Source: Apium graveolens
Lineage: Eukaryota; Streptophyta; Magnoliopsida; Apiales; Apiaceae
Assembly: GCF_009905375.1 (NCBI RefSeq)
Contig: NC_133650.1
Location: 148,459,346 to 148,523,345 of the forward strand
Direction: 5' to 3'
Length of the DNA: 64,000 nucleotides
Below, piece after piece: positions 47,665-59,103 of this stretch (the stretch's first letter is position 1; the number at the start of each line of letters is the position of its first letter). The notes beneath the pieces are model-generated. The model ran no database searches. It had not been told where the DNA came from and saw nothing but the letters and a program-made list of their open reading frames with translations. The position numbers and the translations under genes were made by a program.

Positions 47665-50083
47665 CATACGGTTTCACAACCCAACTCATATTTATATGTA
47701 TTATTGAAATACACATAGCAATTATGGCTTGCATCTTCGAAACTCGGTTCGGTATTTATTTTCAGAAAATACATATATTCGTCGTTTTGAAAAATAGGGG
47801 AATCGATTATTTGTAAATCATTGTGTCTCAATCGCACTTAAGTTCATGTAATATAACTATATATGGTTATTCGACGTCTCCGATAATTATAGGTTACGTT
47901 CCCGTAATTTCGGAATTAATTTCCCGAAAACCGGGCAGCGTCTCCTTTGTTTATCGGCCTACCCGTCGAAATCAAATCGACGTCAAACGCAATTAACAAC
48001 AATCACAACCACAACAACCAATCCCAAATTGCAATCCTAATCACCGATACAGATTCAATTATTAATTATTATTATTCATATTTTATTTTTCTTTTCATTT
48101 CGAAATTAATGTTACAACTAATTTTATTTATTTATAATTTAGGACTAATAAATAATTCATCACCGTCCACCGTCGGTTCGCCGCGGCTCATCGCCGACGG
48201 CGATAAAATTCGCGGGTTCCCGATTGCATCGGGCATCCTTCGCGAATTTCATCGATTAATTGTTAATAATTTTCTCGCACGAATTTATTTTATTTCACAA
48301 AATTACTCAATTTCTTTCCAGCAAAAGAAAATAAAATCAGAAAGAATAAATTTCCAACAGTGCACGCACGCGCGTGCACAACACCAAATAGCAGCATCCG
48401 GTCAACACCGGAAAACAAAAGAAACGGGGCGGCAACAGTTCACCGTCAACACACACAGCAATAACCCACGCAGACACACACTTAATTGACACACACACAA
48501 ACACACACACACGTCTCACACACTGTACACAGAACACACACACAACAATACTCACACACCCACACATATATGTATAGATATATATATATACACAACCGAA
48601 TGGAACCACCAGGCTCACCGGAATTGCGGCGGCGGAAATCGCACGGCAGAACAGAAGAAAGGGGGAAAAGAGGGTGTATAGGATGAGATTAATTGAGAAA
48701 AGAAAGGAGAGAAAACGTAGATTACGAGAGAGAAATGAGAGAGATTTAGAAGAGAGAGAGATCAAAGAAGAGGGATGAAGTCGGGTTGGGGAAAACAGAA
48801 CAAGGGGGTTTGCTGTTGGTTTATTTTTTTTATTTTTTTCTTCTTTTTTTTTTTGCTTATCCCCTCCTGTCTGATTCGTTCCTCGCTTCGCGATGTAATG
48901 ATATAATTTGCGAACAATAGTAACTCAAAAGATTTTTAAATTAATTAATAATAAAAAAAAAATTATAAAATTCCCAAAATGATCAAAAAGTAATAAAATA
49001 AATTTTTTATAATTTTTAAAGTATTTTTGGAATGCACATCAGACCCGCATTTAACGAATTAACGAACAAACGTGCGGTTAAATAGAAGTCAGAAATTTCC
49101 CGAAATAATTTTAAAATTATCGAAATATTCCAAACTTAATAAAATAAAATTTTCGTGATTTTTGAAGCATTCTGGAATTAAATATTGATTTTACAATTAA
49201 ATGAAATTAGAAAATCATTTAGAGAAAAATAATCAATGAAATATTGATTTCTAAATTTTATAAACTCCTAAAAATAATAAATAAAATTATAAAATAATAA
49301 AAATAATTTTAGAAAAAATTTTAGCATTTATGAGAATAAATATTCAATAAAAATTATTTTAAAAATAAAATAGTGTCATACAGTTCAATAATTAATTACA
49401 TAAATAAGGTTCGTATCCAACAATTACCTAAAATCAACAATAAGGTAATACACAACTAACAGACCAATCACATATTTTATTTATTTAATAATTCAATAAT
49501 TATATTTACATATCGGATTCAAAAAAATAGGTTACTTAACCGCTAAGTAACTAAGAAGACGATATGATTTTAATATCATAATTGGATAATTATCAAAACA
49601 GAGATTCTTATAAAATACTTTATACGAAAGTGAGGTAATAATGTCTCGCCTTTTAAGAATATGGATTTCTATCGATATATAAAATGATTTGCGTATCAAA
49701 AATTTCACGTCGGGACTCGTACAGGTCACACCGCACCCCGGATCGAAAAAGTCAAAACACGAAAAATGTTCAGAATTATCAGATTAGGTTAGGAAGGAGT
49801 TTTCGGAAGAGTTTCGGGTTGTAAAAGCGCAAAAACGGTTGAAGTGGGACGATTTCTGGTTCTAAAAAGTAATTTTTATAATTACGTAAAAATAATCATT
49901 ATTAATACCAAAACAATCTATATTTTATTCTGGATAATTAAAGATTAAAATATCTAAATTTTTATCAGAAATAAACATTAAATATTAATATCAATTATCA
50001 AATAATTCACCAAAATTCACATAAAATCATATAATAATTATTTATTGATAAAAATAATTACATAATATTTTTCAGACGTTACA
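47665..50083 (-). repeat. 5' LTR remnant of element E (2419 bp)
   Basis: It matches 33258-35458. The first 1.3 kb of the LTR is absent, replaced by D. It carries about 268 bp (48280-48550) not present in the other LTR, including a CA-rich tract and an inverted repeat GTGCACG...CGTGCAC near 48360-48379. It ends CAGACGTTACA, followed by ATATA. Confidence 0.85.
48480..48570. repeat. CA-rich simple repeat tract
   Basis: Interrupted ACAC runs (ACACACAC, CTCACACACC, ACACAGAACACACACAC) within the extra segment of the E 5' LTR. Confidence 0.8.
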
Positions 50084-50221
50084 ATATATATATATATTTA
50101 TATATTGATGAGATAAATTAAAATTTGTAATTTGTATTAAATATGGCAAAAAAATTTCTTGAAACCCTATTATATTATTCTTTAATTTATTTATTTTTAT
50201 TTATTTATTGACATTTTAAAA

Positions 50222-50268
50222 ATGACGGATAATAAGCGTGCATAACGTAGGTAAAAGTCCCTATTAAG
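50222..50268 (+). mobile_element. Possible degenerate Helitron 3' end
   Basis: GCGTGCATAACGTAGGTAAA then AGTCCCTATT resembles the better end at 51638-51681, but the terminal CTAG is altered to CTAT. Weak evidence. Confidence 0.25.
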
Positions 50269-51637
50269 ATTAATAAATATGCAGGACATGCGATTGTTGT
50301 TGTGTTTGATAATTCTAATTCATTGAAAATGTATTTATGCTTTTCTACACAAGGTTGTTTCGGATTCAATGTAATATCGATTTCATAACCTTTTTGTTAA
50401 AAAAATTATTTACGAAAATTTAAAATAATAATCATTTTTCTATTATTCTTATAATTTTACCGTGTCGGTGCCGATTTTATATAAAATTTTAGTAAATTAG
50501 ATTTTCATATACTACAAATTTACTTATAATTCTATAGTCAAATCAATATGTATATATATGTTTGATCCTTTTTAAGTCGAAATATTATTTTTTCCACACA
50601 GTCCTTCTATTTTGTTGAAATTTGGAAAACCAAAATATAACAATTTAGTGTGTGTGTATGGGTGTGTATGTATATATGTATATCTTAATAAAATATTATT
50701 ATTTTAAATAATTATATGGTAATTTATAAATACACGTATTGAAATTTTGACGTTTGTCTGAAGACATAATTAAGAAAATCAGTGAAACCAAAATATAATT
50801 TTAAACAAATATGCTTAAATTTTATAGTCTACGCGATACACTGCTCGAATAAATACGATTTATAATTTTTAATTTTAACGGTGTTTCTTTATTATGAGTA
50901 GGAGTTCAGTTTCATATTTTTTAAAGCAATATTCAGTACCCCGAAAAAAGGAAGACTTGCGAGGAGATGTTTGAATTGCTCAATAGAAACCAAGATGCGA
51001 GAAATAATAACGTTGTTTGGAGATATCTATAATTATATTACGAATATGGAGTATCTTCTATATGTTTAAGGTTTTGCCTAAATGCAAAAAATACAGACTC
51101 AATCTATTTGCTAGATGGTCATCCTTTTGTAGAAGAATTATGGCTATCATTTTGTGATAAGACTATTGAGTCTAATTTTTGCATCGATGGTGTATTTCAT
51201 AGTAAACATTTGAAGATGGCTCATATTTAGTTAACATAGTGAATGTGAGCATTGTGCTACACAACTCATTCTTTTCATAATTTTGTATAAAAATAAATTA
51301 TATATATATATAAATATTAGACTATATATTTTTTCCAAATCTTTTTAAAATATATGGTTGTATTTTGCATTACATTTTCGCGAAGAAATAATGTTGCATC
51401 GAACTATTTTTATTTGTTGTATCTTATTTGGAAACGGTGATTATTTGTTTATATTGGTAAAATGATGGATAACAAGCGTGCATAGATAGTAAACGGATAA
51501 TTACATTTATTATTTCTTATTTGTTTATTAATATAATATTTTTTTTTGCCCGAGTTCGTTAATATAATTAAGAGTTCACCATCTCAGAATGCGATATACC
51601 AATTGCTTTTATTTATATAATAATTTACGTTTAAAAA

Positions 51638-51681
51638 ATTGTCGGATAAAAAGTTTGCGAAGCGCGGGTAAAAGTCACTAG
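51638..51681 (+). mobile_element. Possible Helitron 3' terminus
   Basis: TTGCGAAGCGCGGGTAAAAG then TCACTAG ends in CTAG followed by T, the CTRR-plus-T arrangement of Helitrons. A small GCG-AAG-CGC hairpin lies about 13 nt upstream. Many plant Helitrons end in GCGCGGGT-A-rich strings of this type. I could not locate a matching TC 5' end. Confidence 0.4.
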
Positions 51682-52077
51682 TTGATCTAATGGCTTAAAC
51701 TAGTTTTTAAATTCTATTTTAAATTTAATTTGTATTTAATCATTTCCTGTATATATATGTGTATATAAGGATAAACCAACACTGAATTGCATGAGTTATA
51801 TTCCAGTACAAATTAAATTTGATTGTTTGAAAAGATAAATAATATAACAAAAACTGTGAAAAGAAATTCAAAATAAATAATTTAAAATTATTAATATTAT
51901 AAAAAAAAATACAATACAAAGAATAGGTCCGCGTGTTCCTCTACTATTTACACTAGTCAGTTGTTAAAATAAAAGCCCGGAATAAAATTTTGATGTACCG
52001 TAAAAAAATTATTTCCATCGGGAAACCTGGAGGCTCAAAATAACCACAGCCAATAAATCGTGAATCAAAATATACAA

Positions 52078-52692
52078 ATGAGAAGCGAAGAAACAATCAC
52101 TCACAGGGTAATTATGACCACCTACGTGGAATCAACCAAAAGGCATCCCCGTACAAAAAGAGATGTCAAGCTCAAGCCATTTTGTAATAAGCCTCGTACT
52201 ACTGCAAAAACGCATGGATACGATCGTAGGGCGCAACTCCTAGCCTATGCTAAAGAAATGAGAAATTTGAATCCTCGGCATTTAGATTGTCCAACAACAT
52301 ATTCAAGTTCTGAATCCAAGGTGCGTTATAATTTTAAGTGTACAAATGCAGGCATGCAAAATTAGTAATTTTGGTAAATATTTACGCAGGAGAGGAGATG
52401 GATCAGGATTCCTTCTCCGGCAGAATTCAGCCGTTCTATATGCCGGTTATTTGATCGGACTTCAAGACAACCATGGAGGTACCAGCACATTGAATCAGGA
52501 GAAGACGGTGGATTTAAAATAAGAAATTCTCAATTTTGTGTAAGTAAATTTGTCCATATTTTTTTTTTATTATGTTTTTAATTTGGGTATATTTGAGTTA
52601 TTAAATGCTATCATTTATTAACATAGAGGAGATTGAGGAAGCTGATGAAAGTGTGGTCATCTGCGTGCAACTGCAAAAGGAGTGTAGTTTGA
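52078..52692 (+). CDS. Predicted three-exon plant gene, unknown protein (about 152 aa)
   Basis: Exons 52078-52320, 52390-52539 and 52627-52692 are joined by introns with GT...AG ends. Donor 1 is AAG/GTGCGT, acceptor 1 is TTTACGCAG. Donor 2 is TGT/GTAAGT, a strong site, followed by a T-rich intron, and acceptor 2 is AACATAG. Both junctions are phase 0, and the joined frame stays open to TGA at 52690-52692. The product is small and very basic. Exon 1 has a YDRRAQLLAYAKEMRNLNPR segment, exon 2 RRWIRIPSPAEFSRSICRLF and a PWRYQHIESG segment, and exon 3 RRLRKLMKVWSS with CNCKR. I do not recognise the family. No signal peptide is evident. The reading frame begins upstream at a GTG; the first plant-plausible starts are ATG 52078 or 52114. 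An upstream exon or a promoter is not visible. It could be a decayed copy, but three coherent exons argue for a real gene. Confidence 0.55.
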
Positions 52693-53429
52693 TGAATCTG
52701 CTGGGGTGGTTGAGGATAAAAATACTACACCATATGGCTTGTATTCTCGGAAGACTAGACTTAGGTGCCTCCTTTCTTTAAGGGGTTATTGTTGAGAATA
52801 TGTTTGTTCCACACACTTTTCTCTTGTGTGTTTCAAATTGTACTAAAAACTAGCCATTTGACTTGGTGACGAACCCCGCAACCAAACCCTGTTACACTTT
52901 GGGGGTTGTCACTTTGGTGTTTGGTATTAGACAAGGCTATCCCTTAAATTTTTAGTTTAGTTAAATGTATATATTTAAATTATATAATAATTAAAAATCA
53001 CTTTTTTAATTTTTGTAAAAAAGAAATTTGCCCTTATTGAAAGTTTTTTAATGTCAATTTTTTTTTCATTGGGGCGAAATTTATAAGTAATAATTATATT
53101 TTTTTTTGTTTTAAAAAATTATGAGTTATAAATAAAAATAGAAGTTAAGAATAGATAACAAAAAAGATAGGAAAAGATATTGAACGAGTATTTCTTGTTA
53201 AACCACTTTAACGCCAATAGTTTTGATTTTGATAGAGTTAATATGAAGTTAATACGAAATTGATTTCATGTCTATCATCCTTAATCCACATAATTCTTTA
53301 TCAGTTTTTGATAAGCTAAAATTAGTTGAACTTGTAAAATTCTATACTTCAGAATTTGATCAAATCGGTTTTGTAATCACTTGAAGTTTAGCTTTCTAAC
53401 TTTATAACTGACATGAGAACCAAACCTGG
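52693..53429. other. 3' flank of the predicted gene and AT-rich spacer
   Basis: Bases 52693-52960 could be 3' UTR (mixed composition, no frame). From 52960 the sequence is very AT-rich up to element C, which starts at 53430 after CCTGG, the left half of its target site. No other gene seen. Confidence 0.5.
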
Positions 53430-54044
53430 TGTTAGGTCACACACACACTGTAGAGGGGGTGAATACAGTGTATAGTACACTCAAATCGAACTTTAAGAAC
53501 TTAAGTAACAGAAAACAAACTTTATTGAAACAATAAACTCTGTTACAGTATGGAACTGTTACCTCTCAGTGACGAACAAATATCACGAGAGCTGCTAGGG
53601 TTACAATGAATAATCTTCTCTAATAATGATAACACTTATAGTGTAAACCCTATGTCTGTGTTTATATACTACACAGTTACAAGATAATCGTTAATTGATA
53701 TGGAATATAATTCTGCTTCCTAAAATATATCAATCAGATATCTTTTCTTCCAAGTATTCCATTCTTTACAGAATTCCTTCTTCATGCATATCTCTTATTA
53801 TGTTTATCTTGATCTTCTTTCCTTTAATCAGCTATTGTCCTTATCTGATTATCCTTCAGCACTTAAGTTCTGATATTTATCTTCTGATGATTATCTCCTG
53901 ATAACATAAGTACTGATATCCTTAAGTCCTGACTTCCAGTATAAGTACTGATCAACAGTTAAGTACTGATTTATCCTGTTCAAGTAAGATCTGAAAGCTA
54001 AACATAAAACATATTAGCCATGACATTATCAAATATATCTAACA
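53430..54044 (-). repeat. 3' LTR of element C (615 bp)
   Basis: It begins TGTTAGGTCACACACAC and ends ATATATCTAACA on the plus strand. It is homologous to the LTRs of A and D and contains the TATA motif near 53660. The adjoining AT plus CTCCCCCAACTTGT is the polypurine tract in reverse. Confidence 0.92.
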
Positions 54045-54059
54045 ATCTCCCCCAACTTG
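54045..54059 (-). promoter_or_regulatory. Polypurine tract of element C
   Basis: The minus strand reads CAAGTTGGGGGAGAT directly before TGTTAGATATATTTG. Confidence 0.88.
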
Positions 54060-54252
54060 TAAATTAACATAATATACAAGTTTAACAGATATTTGATGAT
54101 GTCAAAAATATTAAGTACAAATGCATGAGAATTAGACTAGATAACTACAACTTACAGTCCTTAAAGCTTTTACCAATTTCAACTTCTGATAACAACTTCA
54201 GTCTGTATAAATATCAGAATTTAAGCAGTTGTAGATCTTCGACTTGGCTTCA

Positions 54253-57200
54253 TCATTTTCTGATCTCTCTGATGTCAGGAGTTGTTCTGAGATAGTTCTT
54301 CAACAAACATTTCTCAGCATATCTTAGTTCATCAATCATTCTCCTTTTGACATCTTTAAGCTCTGCAGTATCTTCACCAGTTTGAAATATTGCAGCTCTG
54401 AGATCATTGATCTTTGCTTTTCTCAACTCCTGATCTAGTCTTATGACATAAGCTTTGTCAGACTCCAGATTGAATTCAAGTCCCTTAATACCAAGATATG
54501 TTCTGATCTGTGCAGTATTAGGCTTCATATCAACAATATCACCATTATGATCTCTGTACTTTGGAACATATATGCTGTCAGACCTAACAGAATAAAGCCT
54601 TTTCTGTCTCTGAATCTGTTCTTTTAAGTAGTTTGCAGCAGTCTCTGTTATTCTGTCATCCACTTGAAGTAAGAAAAGTACATGCTCCAATTCTTCAAAA
54701 TACTTCAATGGAATGGCATTTTGTCTTATATGATAAACCCTACCATCTGTCATGAAATACAACATGATGTATTCTTTCAAGTAGGTATGGTAAACCATCT
54801 GTACAGATTCCAGTTGATTCAATCTCTCAGGAGTTGCTCCAATACCTGGTTCACTCAAGGAAGTTGGATCATTGGTAGTGTTGTGTACTCTTCTTTCATC
54901 AGCACTTCCCAATCCAGTTTTATCTCTAGCTTCCTTTCCAGTAACTACTCTTGCTTCAAAACCACTTGCAGTAGTCTTCAAAGATTGAGTCTGTTTTGCT
55001 TTAGTGAATCCTGGTAGGAGTGTCTTTGATCTATTTTCTGATATCAAGTTAACTTGAGCTCTGTCAAAGGTTACTTGCTTCTTCTGAATATCAGAACTTA
55101 CAATTTCTTGAATCTGAACAACTTGAGCCATGTCAGAGGTTGTTTTAAGAACTTTTCTTGAAGTCAGAGCAAGATCATCCTTTTCATCAGTAATTTCTTC
55201 TTCCTCAGGAGGTACATAAACCTTGATAGGTTCACCAACCTTTTCTTTACCCTTGGATCTTGGATCTATCTGTGGTTGTAATCTAGCCAACGTTGCTTCA
55301 GTATGTGTCCTTTCTTTGATCACAATGCCTTTGAGTTTTGGAAGTGAATTTTTACCAGAAGCTTCAGATTTAGATGTGACTTTCTCTGATTTAAGTCTAG
55401 CTTCTTCTTCCTTTAAACTTTCCAAGTCCATTCCTGGATTTTCTTGAAGAAATAACTGTCTTGACATTTCCTCATCAAGATCTAGAAGTTCATCAGAACT
55501 TATCCTTTTACCAGCAGCAGAACTTATTCTTTTCCCAGTATCAGAACTTGTCCTGTGACTAGCTTGTCTTGATGTAAACCTTCTACCTTGACTATGACCG
55601 CTACCCATTCCAGAGTATCCTTGATCATCATTTCCATCATCCTTTCCTTGCAGTGTCTTGTTAGTGTTGCATTTGGACTTAATTACCTTCTCCCCCTTTT
55701 TGGCATCAGCAGGTAGTAAAAGAGAGATAAGTAATTCCACTGAGGATTGGATTTCAGTAAGTTGCGATTGCTGAGAAACTTGATTTGTCAGAATTTCATC
55801 AATCTGAGCTTGTTGTTTCTCTTGAGTTTTTTCAATATAAGCAATCCTGTCAATGGTAGGTTGAAAGAACTTTTTCTTATCAATTTTCTAAACTTGTTCT
55901 TGTTTGATAAAGTTCTCCTGAATCTTGTGTAGCTCTGCATGAGAAGTTGAATGAAGACCTTGTAGATGTTTAGTACTCAATGCAGTGACTCTAAGCTGGG
56001 TTTTTAAATCATCAGAATTTAACATTTCATCAGTTTTAGTCAAGTGCTCAGCAAGATGTATTGCAGTTGGAACACATGAAACTGAGTTCCATTCCTTAAT
56101 CCACTCCTGACCTGCAGGAGTTTTACTCCAAGGTACTGGTGCATCCCCGGTAACAAACTTCTTTACCAGTTCAGACTTAGGAAGAGTCTGTTGAGGAGTA
56201 TGTCCTGAAGGACCTGCTTCATCAGCATCTACAGTTGGAGCAGCATCACCAGTATCTCCAGCATTTGCAGCATCAGAACTTAAAGAATCAGTATCTTCTG
56301 ATAAGACAACAGTGTGAGTAGCAATGGAGGCTTCAGCATCCTCTAATTGCGGATCTGGTACTAAGTTCTGATCAACAGCCATATCCTGATGCTCACCTAA
56401 AGTCTGATCATCAACATCTTGATGCAGAGAAGGTGTTGTTGATAACTCTGGAGTTTGAACAACATCAGTAACAGGTGTTGTGGAAGGATTATTTGTTGTT
56501 GGAGCTTCTAAGAGAAATACTTCAGACACAACCAAGTGTTGAACATCAATATCAGCACTTGTGCCTGGATCAACAAGAGACACAGATGGTGAGTTAGCCT
56601 TGTCAGATACAGCTTCCTGAGATGGAGTTGATGGAGAAGAAGTGACTGGAGCAAATTCCTTGTCTTGTGAGATCAGAGATTCTTGATCCCCTTCCTTAGC
56701 TGCTTCCTCTTCATCATCTGAAACTGGCCTTTGTGCCCTCTGTTTCTTGTACTTCCTTGTTGATTTCGATTCCTTGGGAGTTTCAGGAACTGTCATTCGT
56801 CTAAGCCTCTTGAGAAGCCTAGAACCCCCAATTTCAGAATCCTTCTGAGAAATCTCTTTCTCAGCTTCAGATACAACAGGTTCTCTAGCAGGAACCGGTT
56901 CCTCAGAATCAGATTCATCGCTCAATGCAATCCTCCTTCTCTTTTGAGATGTTTGAGGAACATTCTTTGTCCTCTTTGGCTTGGAAGATGAAGATTTCAC
57001 AGTAGGTGCTGAAGATGAAGGTCGAGCAGGCTGTGAAGTGGAGAGATAGGATTTAAGATATGTTCTGAGGGTAGGTTGAGTAGAATGAGAGGTAGGTACT
57101 GAGGTTGATGGATTTTGGGTGTTTGGAGTTGGTTGGACATCAGATTAAACAGATCTATAAGTATCAGGATCAGCATTTACCAGGATCTGTTTTACAGACT

Positions 57201-57953
57201 TAGGAATCTGTAATGGTCTAACCACCTTTTTCTTAGTATCAGCATTTACCAAGTCATTAAAGTATCATTTTGCAACCTTAAAAGGTGGGGTTTGAGTGCT
57301 GACTAAATGAGGTTCATCAGTACAATAAGTGTAAATAAGTTGACAGAATCTAGCAAAATAAACAACATCTCGATCCTCTGTCATCCTATCCCCAATTAAA
57401 GCAGTTGCAAAATCAAAATGAGTTTGATTGATAATTGCATACCCGATGTGCTGACTCATAATTGGAATAGCATCGAAATTCGAACATTTGTTCCCAAAAG
57501 CTTTGGTGATGCAATCAAAGAAGAAACTCCATTCTCTTCTGATATTGGCCCGTTTCAACTGTCCAAGTTTCGTCAGACTCTTTTCATATCCCAATTCAGC
57601 CATTAACTCCCGAAGGGCTGAGTCCTCTGGAATTGAGAAAGTACAATCTTCTGGAAGATGTAAAGCCCTGCGTACTGTACCAGGAGTGACTACAAAGGAT
57701 GAATCACCCACTTGGAAGATAATACGGGAGTTCCACGTTGACCACCATCATCAAAAAGTCCAGTCCTCCAAAACCTCAGAACTTGTTGGCTTGAAAAGAA
57801 TTCAGGCTGTGTTAATGCATACCCAACCTCACTATGTGCAAGAAGATCTTGCACAAAGTGCAATTCAGATGGAGCATCAGTGTGATCAAGAACTGCAGCA
57901 TAGTTGTTGGGGACAAACTTAACTCCATCAATGATTAAATCCTTTGGTGCCAT
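54253..57953 (-). pseudogene. ORF3 of element C (broken)
   Basis: The start ATG at 57953 gives MAPKDLIIDGVKFVPNN. It is the same protein as in D, with the same region order. Breaks relative to D are a one-base loss near 57711, a stop near 57265 (the codon for Arg in KR(Y)FNDL becomes TGA), a stop near 57145 (just before the SDVQP segment) and a stop near 55888 at the coiled-coil entry. Open pieces are 57953-57690, 57711-57265, 57000-55888 and 55740-54253. The C-terminal block (YHTYLKEYIMLYFMTDGRVY, LKNYLRTTPDIREIRK) is well kept. No membrane or signal sequence seen. Confidence 0.82.
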
Positions 57954-58106
57954 GTGAAAAAAAATGAGATTCAAGTATGCCTGTTAGGTGTTTGAGATAA
58001 TGTCTGTATGAAAAACCAACGTGAGAAATAAAGAGAAAGAGAGTAAAAGTAAGGAGAGAGATAAAATATGAAGAAAATAAAAGATTAAAGAAATCTTCTC
58101 TCTGTT

Positions 58107-58120
58107 GTACTTATACTCTG
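58107..58120 (-). promoter_or_regulatory. TATA-like motif upstream of ORF3 in C
   Basis: The minus strand reads CAGAGTATAAGTAC, matching D near 42963, about 155 nt before the ORF3 ATG. Confidence 0.4.
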
Positions 58121-58647
58121 AACAAAAATGTTACCGTTGGACACATGTCAGACATGCAGTAATAACGGATAGTTACTGGGCTCGAGAAAACAGGAATCAT
58201 TCCTTACCCATTTGCCTAGTTTCAAGGAAAAACCGTTCCATTTATCAAGAGAAACAGTTTTAATTCAAAATTTAAACCGTTAGCACTGATTGAATTATTT
58301 TTCACTGCATCATTAATATTCTGAAAATACATCACATGAAAATGACCAAGATAAATTAGATAAGTAAGTGCTGAAAATGAATCAGAACTTAATATAAAAC
58401 AAAATTTATATGGTCATCAGAATATCAATCAGGATTTATCAACACAAGATAAAATAACTCAGAGACAAAATCTTGAAGTAAAAATAACTTTCATTAATAT
58501 ATCAAGACAATACATTTATGAAATGGAAATTACATCAATACTTATACAAGATTTTCCCTAAGCTTCTAAACCTAACATCAACAGCCTTAGTCCTAGCTAA
58601 GAAGCCTGACAAAGCTGATGATGAAGAAAAACAGGAAGAAGACGAGA

Positions 58648-58923
58648 TTAAGTCATCTTCTTCTTCCTACTCTCGACAAACAGAATGGCGAGTCTGATGA
58701 TTCGCTCTTGCTGGCGGAGAGCTTCCAGCCTTTCCTCCTCCAATCGCTCCAGATGGCGATGGTAGTCCATATAGAAGAACAGAAGGTGTGTCAGTACCTC
58801 CTGTGGGACAGAGTCCCATATCTCCTCAGGAATGGCTGTGACATGCCATTCCTGCTGCCACTCGGCACAGCTTAGCTCCATATTGAAGTTTTGGTAGTTC
58901 AAAAACATGTTGTATCTGACCAT
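58648..58923 (-). CDS. Small accessory ORF of the Sirevirus, copy C (91 aa)
   Basis: The start ATG at 58923 lies in a CACAATGG context. It is intact to a TAA at 58648-58650, two codons longer than the D copy because the final AAA-TGA became AAG-ATG-ACT-TAA. The body differs from D at five residues (E to Q, T to N, D to E twice, I to L). The helical L/E/R/Q stretch and the VESRKKK basic tail are identical. It is intact although pol and ORF3 of the same element are broken several times. TATA is at 58999-59009. It lies between pol and ORF3 in the same sense. Function unknown. Confidence 0.7.
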   Translation of the reverse strand: MVRYNMFLNYQNFNMELSCAEWQQEWHVTAIPEEIWDSVPQEVLTHLLFFYMDYHRHLERLEEERLEALRQQERIIRLAILFVESRKKKMT

Positions 58924-58998
58924 TGTGTTTTTGAAAGAAGAAGTATGAAGATAAGTGTGTGAGAAGAATTTGATGGAAAGACTGATGTGAAGTGGCTG

Positions 58999-59009
58999 CT
59001 TATATAGGC
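58999..59009 (-). promoter_or_regulatory. TATA box upstream of the small ORF in C
   Basis: The minus strand reads CCTATATAAGC, about 80 nt before the ATG at 58923, with flanks conserved in D. Confidence 0.55.
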
Positions 59010-59103
59010 AAGAGAATGCCAGAAGACGCAAAGAAATTGAATGCTGACAGGTAGAATTAATTCTACCTCGTCTCCCTAGACTTTGAAAAAGAATAACATT
59101 CAT

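Larger units (their letters stand above)
31939..50083 (-). mobile_element. Element E: decayed Ty3/gypsy retrotransposon with large LTRs, disrupted by D
   Basis: The left (3') LTR is 31939-35458. A polypurine tract follows at 35459. The internal region runs to the primer site(s) near 41304-41344. The 5' LTR is represented only by its later part, 47665-50083, after the inserted Sirevirus fragment D. The flanks 31934-31938 and 50084-50088 both read ATATA, consistent with a 5-bp target duplication but inside a TA repeat. RT remnants on the minus strand identify Ty3/gypsy. No long frame survives. Confidence 0.8.
50084..52077. other. AT-rich intergenic DNA with Helitron-like remnants
   Basis: It starts with a TA/TTA run adjoining E. 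There is no frame of note. Three related words occur near 50220, 51460 and 51640 (ACGGATAATAAGCGTGCATAAC and variants), with CGGGTAAAAGTC-type continuations in two. A TG-rich tract lies near 50645-50690. Sequence at 50940-51230 has short gene-like phrases but no supported frame. Confidence 0.5.

Noticed and set aside
50940..51235. A captured gene fragment near the Helitron-like ends
   Set aside because: Some phrases look coding, but stops break every frame and no domain or splice structure was recognisable.
52060..52077. GTG at 52060 as the start of the plant gene
   Set aside because: Plant nuclear genes rarely use GTG; the ATG codons at 52078 or 52114 are preferred.
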